Shown here in pieces: positions 45,601 to 53,676 of a stretch of 64,000 nt of DNA (within the stretch, counting starts at the first letter, position 1; every line of letters starts with the position of its first letter). The notes below the pieces were generated by a model that worked only from the letters and a program-made list of their open reading frames with translations, was not told where the DNA came from and did not search any database. The translations under genes and the position numbers were made by a program. Source of the DNA: Lichenicoccus roseus (GTDB taxonomy: Bacteria; Pseudomonadota; Alphaproteobacteria; Acetobacterales; Acetobacteraceae); NCBI RefSeq assembly GCF_005844085.1, contig NZ_VCDI01000004.1, positions 1 through 64,000 of the forward strand, in the 5' to 3' direction.

Positions 45601-45807
45601 CTGCGCCTCGATCGGCTGCGCGACGCTGGCCTCGACCACCGCCGCGGAGGCACCCGGATAGGTCGCCGCCACCTGCACCTGCGGCGGCACGATGTCTGGG
45701 AACTGCGCCACCGGGATGCGGGTCAGTCCGACGACGCCGGCGAGCGTGATGACGATCGCGATGACGATCGCCAGCCGTGGCCGGTCGATGAAAACTCCGG
45801 AAATCAT
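42643..45807 (-). CDS. RND (HAE1) multidrug efflux transporter
   Basis: 1054 residues, inner-membrane pump of the AcrB/MexB type. The N-terminus [19 protein letters not shown] and [14 protein letters not shown] is typical. Membrane helix 4 has the proton-relay pair in [14 protein letters not shown] (Asp-Asp), and helix 10 keeps [19 protein letters not shown] with the Lys. Two large periplasmic loops follow helices 1 and 7. It exports drugs, dyes or solvents by proton antiport. The adaptor gene lies 12 bases upstream; no TolC-type outer-membrane channel is encoded next to it, so a shared one must be used. Confidence 0.95.
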   Translation of the reverse strand: MISGVFIDRPRLAIVIAIVITLAGVVGLTRIPVAQFPDIVPPQVQVAATYPGASAAVVEASVAQPIEAQVVGVDKMIYMRSVSGNDGSYNLTVSFLLGTNPDIDTVNVLNRVQTAEAELPATVDAEGLTVQKRSSAILMFVNFYSPTGKFKPLFIANYMTINIIDEVSRTTGVGQASLLSRQKYSMRVWFDNNRLVQLGLSPTDITSAITSQSQVAAVGRIGARPAGPDQQYQLNVQTQGRLVTTQQFGEIVIRANPDGSSLKLKDVARLELGAQTLDSESRFDQKPSVALAIYLAPGANALNTAATIKSLLTRLSGRFPPGLAYNVTYDSTDFVHDTVHEVLKTVFEAFVLVVIVVFLFLGSVRATIIPTCAVPVSLIGAFAGMSALGFSANTVSLLAMVLAIGIVVDDAIVVVENVERVMEEEPELSPAQATHKAMTQITGPIIAITLVLLSVFVPLAFIPGLSGVLFQQFAVTICIAMLISALNALTLSPALCGVFLRHTGPRRGIMGRVLNGIDHTRNGYSRVVARLLRFALGGVLVVALCAFGIFVIQGHLPLGFLPEEDQGGFFTNVQLPDGASVARTSGVVAQVEKMDAALPGALHTFGVIGYSFLDTVQEPNAGFVFTRLKPFDQRTTAATNVQSLLRDVFGQSQNIRQATIFPFNLPPIIGLSPGGGFEYELEGLEGQDPTQLGAAMNGLLASANADHRLARVFSTFTASNPSIYLDIDRVKAQALGVSVNDIFTALQDTLGSDYVNDFNLFGRVWQVNVQAEARNRSKIDDLWSIYVRNSSGGTVPLRSLATEKIITGPQAITRYNNYRAITVNGGPAPGVSSGTALDAMATISKQTLQTGYDYEWTSTAYQEVQASGKTGIILAMSLLFAFLFLVALYESWIIPIPVLMSVAVGVLGAMIGIVLAGLSLDLYAQIGLVVLIALSAKNGILIVEFAKERREAGDSIVEAAKQGAHMRFRAVMMTSFAFILGLLPLVTATGAAQISRRDVGTPVFAGMLAASGVGIFIIPMLYVTFQTVREWFHRKLGIGEARPPHRAPHDPSHP

Positions 45808-45819
45808 GCGCGCCGGCCC

Positions 45820-47088
45820 TTACTGGCGGCTAGGCGTGGTGGCGGGCGCCGCCGGGGGAGCCGCGTTGCCGCTCTGCGTGGCGGCAGACTTCTCGGCTGG
45901 TGTGCTAGAGGCCGACGAGGCAGCGCCGGGGTCGGGAACCACCGCCTGTGGCGCCTCCGGCTTCACCTGCATGCCGGCATGCACGCGCTGCACACCGTCG
46001 ACGATGACGTGGTCGCCGTCCTTCAGGCCGCTATCGACCACCTGCTGCGAGCCCTGCAGGGTGCCGAGCTTGATGTTGGACCGGTGCGCCTTGTTCTGCG
46101 CATCCACGGTGAAGACATAGTCGCCCTGCTGATCGGACAGCACGGCGCTGCTCGGCACGATCAGCGACATCACCGGATGCGGATCCGAGATCAGCACCGT
46201 TACGAACTCGCCGTTGACCAGCTGCCGGGTGCCGACACCGCCCTGATCGCCGCCGCCGCGTTCGGGATTGGCGATGGTGGCGCGCAGCGTGATGGTGTCG
46301 GTGTTGGCGGAGACCGTTGGCGACACGTAGTCGAGCTTGCCGTCGCGGTCGTAGGTGTCGCCATTGGTCAGCTGCAGCTTCACCTTCGCGCTCCCGAGCC
46401 CGCCGGACGGGGCGTATTTCTTCTGCAGGGTGACCACGTCGCGGGACGCCACCGGGAACTCCACGTACATCGGGTCCTGGGTCACGATGGTCGCCAGGGT
46501 GCCGCTGGTCGGGCTGACCACGTTGCCCTCGTTGACCGCGGTCTGGGTGATGCGGCCGTCAACCGGGGCGCGGATCTCCGTATAGGCAAGGTTGATCTGC
46601 GCCGCCTGCAGGTTGCCCTGCGCGGTCAGCACGTTGCCGGCGTTGCCGCGGGCAGTGGCCAGCGCGTTGTCGAACGCCTGCTTCTGCCCGGCCGGGGTGT
46701 TCAGCAGCGCCTTCTGGCGCTGGAAATTCACCGACGCGTTCTTCACGTTGGCCTGCGCCTGGTCGAGATTGCCCTGCTGGGCCAGCACCTGCGCCTGGAA
46801 CGGCCCCTGCTCCAGCACATAGAGCAGTTGCCCCTTCTTGACGTCGGCGCCTTCGGTGAACAGCCGCTGCTCCAGGAAGGCGGTGACGCGGGCGACCAGC
46901 GCCACGCTGTCGATCGCCTGGATGCGCCCGACATACTGGTTGGTCGAGGTGACCGGCTTCGCACTCACCTCGGCGACACCGACCGCGGGAGCCGGCGGCG
47001 CACCCTGTGCGGCGGCCCGGCCCGTGGTCGCGCCGAGCGCCGCGCAGGCGAGAAGGACCGCCGGTGCAGCGCGGGAGAGGATATGCAT
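45820..47088 (-). CDS. RND periplasmic adaptor (membrane-fusion protein)
   Basis: 422 residues. A signal peptide ends near RAAAQ (about residue 28). The barrel-sandwich (lipoyl-like) halves flank a coiled hairpin (about 90-165: [18 protein letters not shown]...), with [15 protein letters not shown] as the second half, then beta-barrel and membrane-proximal domains. A Pro/Ala/Ser-rich tail (about 380-422) is unusual but likely disordered. It bridges the RND pump to an outer-membrane channel. It is the first gene of the pump operon; no regulator is adjacent. NDH-2 is divergent, 192 bases away. Confidence 0.93.
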   Translation of the reverse strand: MHILSRAAPAVLLACAALGATTGRAAAQGAPPAPAVGVAEVSAKPVTSTNQYVGRIQAIDSVALVARVTAFLEQRLFTEGADVKKGQLLYVLEQGPFQAQVLAQQGNLDQAQANVKNASVNFQRQKALLNTPAGQKQAFDNALATARGNAGNVLTAQGNLQAAQINLAYTEIRAPVDGRITQTAVNEGNVVSPTSGTLATIVTQDPMYVEFPVASRDVVTLQKKYAPSGGLGSAKVKLQLTNGDTYDRDGKLDYVSPTVSANTDTITLRATIANPERGGGDQGGVGTRQLVNGEFVTVLISDPHPVMSLIVPSSAVLSDQQGDYVFTVDAQNKAHRSNIKLGTLQGSQQVVDSGLKDGDHVIVDGVQRVHAGMQVKPEAPQAVVPDPGAASSASSTPAEKSAATQSGNAAPPAAPATTPSRQ

Positions 47089-47280
47089 GGATCGTCCTCG
47101 TCAGATGCCGGCAGGACCCGGCGTCGGAAGCGGTCGGACAGCGCAGGCAGGCTGTCGCTGACCGCTTGGTCACCAGCTGACTTACACGACCGACCCGCAA
47201 GTCTGCAACCTGTGCCCGGCGGAGGCCGTTCCCACCACGCGTCGGGGATCAGGCCGGCGGCGCAGCAGGAGGGTTTGCCT

Positions 47281-48624
47281 TTGCCGCCTGATCCGAAGCA
47301 TGCCCGCGGTATCGGACACAGGGTCGTGATCGTGGGTGCCGGGTTCGGTGGCATGAACGCAGCCCGGGCGCTGCATCGTGCCGACGCCGAGATCGTGCTG
47401 GTCGACCGCACCAACCACAACCTGTTCCAGCCGCTGCTCTACCAGGTCGGCACCGCGGCCCTGTCCGGCAACGACATCGCGCTGCCGATCCGGTCGATCT
47501 TCCGCCGCCAGCGCAACGTGACGGTGGCGATGGATGAGCTGACCGGCATCGATCGCGACCGGCGGGAGGTCAGCCTCGCCTCCGGCAACACGCTGTCCTA
47601 CGACACCCTCGTGCTGGCCACCGGCTCGGTCTATTCCTGGTTCGGCCACGACGACTGGAAGCGGCACAGTATCGCGCTCAAGACCCTCGACGAGGCCGAC
47701 CTGCTGCGCAACCGGCTGCTGGACGCTTTCGAACGGGCGGAAATCGCGACCGATCCGGACGAGATCGCCCGGCTGATGACCTTCGTGGTGATCGGCGCGG
47801 GTCCGACCGGGGTCGAGCTGGCCGGTGCGGTCGCCGAACTGTCGCGCCACACCCTGGCCCGGGATTTCCGCCGTATCCATGCGCCGGACGCCCGCATCAT
47901 CCTGTGCGATGCCGGGCCGCGGGTACTGGCGCAGTTCCCGCAGACCTTGTCGGACTATGCGGCCCGGCGCCTGCAGTCGCTCGGCATCGAGCTGCGGCTT
48001 TCGTGCCAGGTCGGTGCGGTCGATGCCGGGGGGGTCGAGGCGGGCGGCGAGCGGATCGCCGCAGCCACCGTGTTCTGGGCCGCCGGCACCGCGGCGACCC
48101 CGGTGGCGCGCTGGCTCGACGTGAAGGCCGCGAAGCACGGGCTGGTGGAAGTCGGGCCGGACTGCACGCTGCCGGGCCATCCCGAGATCTTCATCGTCGG
48201 CGACGCCGCCTCCTGCAACGGCGCCGACGGCAAGCCGCTGCCCGGGCTTGGCTCGGTTGCCAAGCAGCAGGGCCACTTCGTTGGCCGTACCATCGCCGCG
48301 CGATTGTCCGGCGGCCGGGCACCCGGCGACTTCCGTTACCGCAACTACGGCCAGCTGGCGATGATCGGCTCGTCATCGGCGGTGGCAGACTTCGGCTGGA
48401 TCCGGCTCACCGGGTTTGCGGCCTGGGTGGTGTGGAGCGCCGTCCACCTGCTGCTGCTGGTGAGCGCCCGCAACCGGGTGGTGGTCTATATCAACTGGGT
48501 CTGGGCGTGGCTCACCTATGGCCGCGGCGCGCGCGTGATCACCCGGCCGCTCGCCGACCTGCTGCCTGAGGGCGCGGCTCATCGGCCCGGGACCGTCAAC
48601 GCTCGGGCGGGCAGCGGCGCTTGA
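47281..48624 (+). CDS. ndh: Type II NADH:quinone oxidoreductase (NDH-2)
   Basis: 447 residues. The FAD-binding VVIVGAGFGGMNAARAL starts the fold; the NAD(H)-binding VVIGAGPTGVELAGAVAEL lies near 165-185; FIVGDAA closes the FAD site; LGSVAKQQGHFVGR and the amphipathic C-terminal helices give membrane attachment. It passes electrons from NADH to quinone without pumping protons. The TTG start at 47281 is chosen since AGGAGGG lies 7 bases upstream. Its stop overlaps the next gene's TTG (TTGA). NDH-2 suits an obligate oxidiser that needs rapid NADH turnover. Confidence 0.92.
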   Translation: MPPDPKHARGIGHRVVIVGAGFGGMNAARALHRADAEIVLVDRTNHNLFQPLLYQVGTAALSGNDIALPIRSIFRRQRNVTVAMDELTGIDRDRREVSLASGNTLSYDTLVLATGSVYSWFGHDDWKRHSIALKTLDEADLLRNRLLDAFERAEIATDPDEIARLMTFVVIGAGPTGVELAGAVAELSRHTLARDFRRIHAPDARIILCDAGPRVLAQFPQTLSDYAARRLQSLGIELRLSCQVGAVDAGGVEAGGERIAAATVFWAAGTAATPVARWLDVKAAKHGLVEVGPDCTLPGHPEIFIVGDAASCNGADGKPLPGLGSVAKQQGHFVGRTIAARLSGGRAPGDFRYRNYGQLAMIGSSSAVADFGWIRLTGFAAWVVWSAVHLLLLVSARNRVVVYINWVWAWLTYGRGARVITRPLADLLPEGAAHRPGTVNARAGSGA

Positions 48625-49709
48625 ACGATCGCCGCCACCATACCGGTACCGGTTTCCGTAATCCGGACTGGCTCACCCCGCCGGACGCTCCCGTCGAGCC
48701 ATCGGTGCCGATCAGCGCGGCGCCCCGGCGGCCGGGCGGCAGGGCGCTTGCCATCCTGCGTTGGCGGCTGCGTCGCGAAGGATCGCCCTGGCCGGACTGG
48801 ATCGTGGACCCGCAGCCTTCCGGCGACCCGTCAAGGACGCCGGCGCCGGGGGAAATCAGCGTCACCTTCATCGGCCATAGCTGCTTCCTGATCCGCCTGC
48901 CGGGCCTCACGGTGCTGACCGACCCGATGTTCAGCCACCGCGCCTCGCCGGTCTCCTGGGCCGGTCCGGCACGGGTGCGCGCGCCCGGCCGCCGGCTCGA
49001 CGCGCTGCCGCGGATCGACCTCGTGCTGCAGTCGCACAACCACTACGATCATCTCGACCTGCCCTCGCTGCGCGCGCTGCAGCGACGCGACGCGCCGCGT
49101 ATCGTCACCCCGCTCGGCAATGCGGCGCTGATCGACAAGGCGGGACGCTTCGAGATCGAGGAACTGGACTGGTGGCAGGATTGGGTCGGCCAGGGTCCGC
49201 CATTGCCTTCGCGCACTCCCGTACGGGTGACAGCCGTGCCGGCACGGCACTTCTCGGCGCGAACGCTGCGCGATGCCGGACGCGCGCTCTGGGCCGGCTT
49301 CATGCTGGAGATACCGGCAACGAAATCCGGGGAACCGGGCGGCAGCACGCGCATCCTGTTCGCGGGCGATACCGGCAACGGCACCCACTGGCCGATGATA
49401 CGCGACCGGCTCGGCGCACCCGACCTGGCGCTGCTGCCGATCGGCGCCTACGAACCACGCGCGCTGATGCGCCGGGTGCACATGAACCCGGCCGAAGCGG
49501 TGACGACGCATCGCCTGCTCGGAGCGCGGCAATCGCTCGGCATGCATTTCGGCACCTTCCGCCTGACCGACGAAGCCATCGACGCGCCTGAACACGAGCT
49601 TGCCCGCGAGCGCGAGCGGCAGGGCGTCGCACCGGAAGCTTTCACGACTCTGGGTTTCGGCGAGTGCAGGCGGTTTGCATCGTCGTCCGTGCAGGCGGTG
49701 GAACCGTAG
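48621..49709 (+). CDS. Metallo-beta-lactamase-fold hydrolase (NAPE-PLD/UlaG-like)
   Basis: 362 residues. The zinc motif is SHNHYDHLD (HxHxDH type), followed by VPARHFSAR, LFAGDTG and a late His in GMHFGTF, as in N-acylphosphatidylethanolamine phospholipase D-like and L-ascorbate-6-phosphate lactonase-like enzymes. A 70-residue N-terminal segment with FRNPDWL precedes the fold. It lacks a signal peptide. The substrate is likely a phosphodiester lipid, but unproven. TTG 48621 overlaps the NDH-2 stop; the two may be co-translated. Confidence 0.85.
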   Translation: MNDRRHHTGTGFRNPDWLTPPDAPVEPSVPISAAPRRPGGRALAILRWRLRREGSPWPDWIVDPQPSGDPSRTPAPGEISVTFIGHSCFLIRLPGLTVLTDPMFSHRASPVSWAGPARVRAPGRRLDALPRIDLVLQSHNHYDHLDLPSLRALQRRDAPRIVTPLGNAALIDKAGRFEIEELDWWQDWVGQGPPLPSRTPVRVTAVPARHFSARTLRDAGRALWAGFMLEIPATKSGEPGGSTRILFAGDTGNGTHWPMIRDRLGAPDLALLPIGAYEPRALMRRVHMNPAEAVTTHRLLGARQSLGMHFGTFRLTDEAIDAPEHELARERERQGVAPEAFTTLGFGECRRFASSSVQAVEP

Positions 49710-49756
49710 CCATCGCGCCGGGTTGTTGCGGCGCAACGAATTCAGGAGCCTGTCAC

Positions 49757-51898
49757 GTGGCGAGCAACTTAAAGGCCGGCCTACGCGAGGGCTACCCCTC
49801 TCCGCGCGGGGCGAACTGGGACGGCAAGGGCGTTAATTTTGCGTTGTTCTCCGCGAATGCCACCAAGGTCGAGATCTGCCTGTTCGACCGCGACGGCATC
49901 ACCGAGATCGAGCGCATCGCGCTGCCGGAATACACCGACCAGATCTTCCACGGATGGATCCCGGAGATCGGGCCGGGCCAGGTGTATGGTTATCGCGTGC
50001 ATGGTCCCTACGAGCCGGAGGCCGGTCATCGTTTCAACCCGAACAAGCTTCTGCTCGACCCCTATGCGCGTGCCCACATCGGCGAACTGAAGTGGGACCC
50101 GGCGATCTTCGGCTATACGATCGGCCACAAGGATGACGACCTCTCCTACGACGAGCGCGACAGCGCGCCGTTCATGCCGAAGTCGGTGGTCGTCGATGCG
50201 AACTTCGACTGGCGTGGCCAGGCCGGCCGCAACCCGGTCGCATGGGACCGCACGGTTCTCTACGAGACCCATGTTCGTGGCTACACCAAGCAGCATCCGA
50301 AGGTGGACCCTGCGCTGCGCGGCACCTATGCCGGCTTCGGCACCAAGGAAGTACTCGAGTACATCAAGGGCATTGGCGTCACCTCCATCGAACTGCTGCC
50401 GGTGCACAGCTTCATCAACGACAGCCAGCTGCTCGAGAAGGGCCTAACCAACTACTGGGGCTACAACACCATCGGGTTCTTCGCGCCCGACCCTCGCTAT
50501 GCCGCCGACCGTGCCAACTCGCTGCGTGAGTTCAAGGAGATGGTCGCGAAGGTGCACGATGTCGGCCTCGAACTCATCCTTGATGTCGTGTACAACCATA
50601 CCGCCGAGGGTAACGAGCGTGGTCCGACGTTGTCCTTCAAGGGCATCGACAACGCCTCGTACTATCGCCTGACTGCCGATCAGCCGCGCTTCTATGTGAA
50701 CGACACCGGCACCGGCAACACGGTCAACCTCAGTCATCCGCGCGTCATCCAGCTGGTCACCGACAGCCTGCGCTACTGGGCCGACGAGATGCATGTCGAC
50801 GGCTTCCGCTTCGATCTTGGAACCATCCTGGCGCGCGAGCCCAATGGCTTCGACAACAGGTCCGGGTTCCTCAAGGCATGTTGCCAGGATCCCACGCTCG
50901 GCTCCGTCAAGCTGATTGCCGAGCCTTGGGATTGCGGTCCCGGTGGCTACCAGGTAGGCGAGTTTCCCCCCGGCTGGGCCGAATGGAACGACAAGTTCCG
51001 CGACATCACCCGTGACTACTGGAAGGGCGCCTCCAACGTGGCGGACCTGGCGCCTCGCCTTCTGGCGTCGCCGGAGCAGTTCGACCATCAGGGCCGCAAG
51101 CCCTGGGCGTCGGTGAACTTCATCACCGCGCATGATGGCTTCACGCTGAACGACATCGTCACCTACGACGAGAAGCACAACGAGGCCAACGGCGAGGACA
51201 ACAAGGACGGCTCGTCGGATAACCGTTCCAGTAACTATGGCGTGGAAGGTCCGACCGATGATCCGGAGATCAACCGGGTGCGGGCGAGGCAGATACGCAA
51301 CCTGCTGGCGACCCTGCTGCTGAGCCAGGGCACACCGATGCTGGTGGCGGGCGACGAGTTCGGCCGCACGCAGAACGGCAACAACAACGCGTACTGCCAA
51401 GATAGCGAGATCTCCTGGGTCAACTGGGAGATCGAGGAGAAGGGCCAGGCGCTGATCGACTTCGTGACACGTGTCACCGACCTGCGTTCCCGCTTTCCGA
51501 TCCTGCGCCGCAACCGGTTCCTGACCGCGGCCTACAACGAGGAGCTCGGGATCAAGGAGCTCACCTGGGTGAGTGCCGGCGGTGGCGAGATGCAGCCGGG
51601 CGACTGGGGCGAGAGCGCGCAGAGCTTCGGCCTGATCCTGGACGGTCGCGCGCAGCCGACCGGGATACGCAAGCGTGGCGAGGATGCGAGCATCCTGATG
51701 ATCTACAATGCGTGGCATGACCTGGTGGAGTTCACCTTGCCCGATCATGGCGGCTCCGAGCGCGAGTGGACCCTGCTGCTCGACACCAACAAGTCCGAGG
51801 CAGAGTCCAAGGAGGAGCCGACCTTCAAGCCGGGTAGCGTCTACGGCGTGACGGGTCGCTCGCTCCTGCTGTTCTCCCTGGTGCCGGAACGGACCTGA
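49757..51898 (+). CDS. glgX: Glycogen debranching enzyme (GlgX/TreX)
   Basis: 713 residues, GH13 isoamylase type. An N-terminal CBM48 module (about 10-120) with PSPRGANWDGKGVNFALFS precedes the barrel. The nucleophile Asp is in VDGFRFDLGT, the acid/base Glu in LIAEPWD and the transition-state Asp in ITAHDGF. It cleaves alpha-1,6 branches to free linear maltodextrins. AGGAG lies 8 bases before GTG 49757. It starts the treX-treZ-treY order, with TGATG overlap to treZ, so debranched chains are passed directly to trehalose synthesis. Confidence 0.95.
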   Translation: MASNLKAGLREGYPSPRGANWDGKGVNFALFSANATKVEICLFDRDGITEIERIALPEYTDQIFHGWIPEIGPGQVYGYRVHGPYEPEAGHRFNPNKLLLDPYARAHIGELKWDPAIFGYTIGHKDDDLSYDERDSAPFMPKSVVVDANFDWRGQAGRNPVAWDRTVLYETHVRGYTKQHPKVDPALRGTYAGFGTKEVLEYIKGIGVTSIELLPVHSFINDSQLLEKGLTNYWGYNTIGFFAPDPRYAADRANSLREFKEMVAKVHDVGLELILDVVYNHTAEGNERGPTLSFKGIDNASYYRLTADQPRFYVNDTGTGNTVNLSHPRVIQLVTDSLRYWADEMHVDGFRFDLGTILAREPNGFDNRSGFLKACCQDPTLGSVKLIAEPWDCGPGGYQVGEFPPGWAEWNDKFRDITRDYWKGASNVADLAPRLLASPEQFDHQGRKPWASVNFITAHDGFTLNDIVTYDEKHNEANGEDNKDGSSDNRSSNYGVEGPTDDPEINRVRARQIRNLLATLLLSQGTPMLVAGDEFGRTQNGNNNAYCQDSEISWVNWEIEEKGQALIDFVTRVTDLRSRFPILRRNRFLTAAYNEELGIKELTWVSAGGGEMQPGDWGESAQSFGLILDGRAQPTGIRKRGEDASILMIYNAWHDLVEFTLPDHGGSEREWTLLLDTNKSEAESKEEPTFKPGSVYGVTGRSLLLFSLVPERT

Positions 51899-53676
51899 TG
51901 AGCAAGCGGCAGCACAGCATCCCTGCCGGGGCTAGCCTCGGCGACGGCGGCACCGGATTCCGGCTATGGGCGCCAGGCTGCGAGCAGGTCCTGCTCCGCC
52001 TTGAAGCCGATGGCTCCCGGGAGCCGATGCAGCCGCAGGCGGACGGCTGGCACGCGCTCACCGTGCCGGGAGCCGGTGCCGGCACGCTCTACCGCTTCGA
52101 ACTGCCGGATGGGACGCAGGTGCCCGACCCGGCCTCCCGGTTCCAGCCGCAGGACGTGCATGGGCCCAGCGAGGTAATCGACCCGGCGGCCTACGAGTGG
52201 ACCGTCGCATGGGAAGGGCGCCCCTGGGACGAGATCGTCCTCTACGAACTGCATGTCGGCGCCTTCACTCCCGGCGGCACCTTCCGGGAGGCCATCGGCA
52301 AGCTCGACCATCTTGCCGCGCTGGGTGTGACCGGGATCGAGATCATGCCGGTCTGGGATTTTCCGGGCGGTCGTAACTGGGGGTATGACGGTGTGCTGCC
52401 GTATGCGCCGGACTCGACCTATGGCCGGCCGGAGGATTTCAAGGCGCTGGTCGAGGCGGCGCATGCGCGCGGCATCGCGGTGTTGCTCGACGTCGTCTAT
52501 AATCATTTCGGTCCGGACGGAAACTACCTGCCGGTCTACGCTCCGAAATTCTTTACCGAACGCCATCACACGCCCTGGGGCGCCGCCGTCAACTACGATG
52601 GCGAAGGCAGCCAGGCGGTGCGCGAGTTCGTCATCCACAATGCGCTCTACTGGCTCGACGAATATGACCTCGACGGACTGCGTTTCGACGCGGTGCATGC
52701 AATCATCGACGATGGTCCGAAGCATCTGCTCGATGAGCTCTCCGAGCGCGCCCGCGCAAGCACGCGGCGTCCGGTGCACCTGTTGCTGGAGAACGAGGAC
52801 AACGAACCGAAGCGGCTGACCCGCAACGGCCGCGAGCCTGTGCACTACACCGCGCAGTGGAACGACGACGTGCATCACGTGCTGCACGTGGCTGCCACCG
52901 GCGAGGACCAGGGCTACTACGCCGACTATGCCGGCAATACGGGTCTGCTCGCCAAGGCCCTCTCGGAGGGCTTCGCCTACCAGGGCCAGATGATGCCGTA
53001 TCGTGGTTCCGCGCGCGGGGCCCCGGCCGCCAACCTGCCACCGGGTGCGTTCGTTGCCTTCATCCAGAACCATGACCAGGTCGGCAACCGTGCCTTCGGC
53101 GATCGACTCAATACGGTTGCCAGCCACGATGCGATGCGGGCGCTGGCGGCCGTCTACCTGCTGTTGCCGCAGACGCCGATGATCTTCATGGGCGAGGAAT
53201 GGGGCGCGACCCAGCCGTTCCCGTTCTTCTGCGATTTCGAGGGTGATCTTGCCGATGCGGTCCGCAAGGGCCGCCGTGAGGAATTCTCGCGCTTTCCCGA
53301 GTTCCAGGACCCGGAGCAGCGCGACCGCATTCCCGACCCGCTGGCGGAAAAGACCTTCCTGTCGGCGAAGCTGGACTGGAACGCGATAGACCAGAAGCGC
53401 CTCGGACTCTACCGGGACCTGCTGTCTGTGCGTCGGCGCGAGATCGTGCCGCTGCTTGCGCACATCGTGCGCGGCGGCAGCGCCATTGAGTTCGGTCCCG
53501 GCGCGGTGCAGGTCCGCTGGCAGATCGGTCTCGACCGCGTCCTGGCGTTGTCCGCGAACCTGTCCGGCGCGAAAGTGGAATTTCCGAAACCGACCGGCCA
53601 GACGATCTGGACCGAGGGCGAGACCGATCCGGGGATGGGTCCCTGGTCGGTACGCTGGTCCCTGGAGGCTGCATGA
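51898..53676 (+). CDS. treZ: Malto-oligosyltrehalose trehalohydrolase
   Basis: 592 residues, GH13. FRLWAPGCEQVLLRLE marks the N-terminal beta domain; the barrel has LDVVYNHFGPDGNY, nucleophile Asp in GLRFDAVHAI, acid/base Glu in LLLENEDN and FIQNHDQVGNR. It releases trehalose from maltooligosyl trehalose made by TreY. Its start shares a base with the glgX stop, and its own end overlaps treY by 4 bases (ATGA). Confidence 0.95.
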   Translation: MSKRQHSIPAGASLGDGGTGFRLWAPGCEQVLLRLEADGSREPMQPQADGWHALTVPGAGAGTLYRFELPDGTQVPDPASRFQPQDVHGPSEVIDPAAYEWTVAWEGRPWDEIVLYELHVGAFTPGGTFREAIGKLDHLAALGVTGIEIMPVWDFPGGRNWGYDGVLPYAPDSTYGRPEDFKALVEAAHARGIAVLLDVVYNHFGPDGNYLPVYAPKFFTERHHTPWGAAVNYDGEGSQAVREFVIHNALYWLDEYDLDGLRFDAVHAIIDDGPKHLLDELSERARASTRRPVHLLLENEDNEPKRLTRNGREPVHYTAQWNDDVHHVLHVAATGEDQGYYADYAGNTGLLAKALSEGFAYQGQMMPYRGSARGAPAANLPPGAFVAFIQNHDQVGNRAFGDRLNTVASHDAMRALAAVYLLLPQTPMIFMGEEWGATQPFPFFCDFEGDLADAVRKGRREEFSRFPEFQDPEQRDRIPDPLAEKTFLSAKLDWNAIDQKRLGLYRDLLSVRRREIVPLLAHIVRGGSAIEFGPGAVQVRWQIGLDRVLALSANLSGAKVEFPKPTGQTIWTEGETDPGMGPWSVRWSLEAA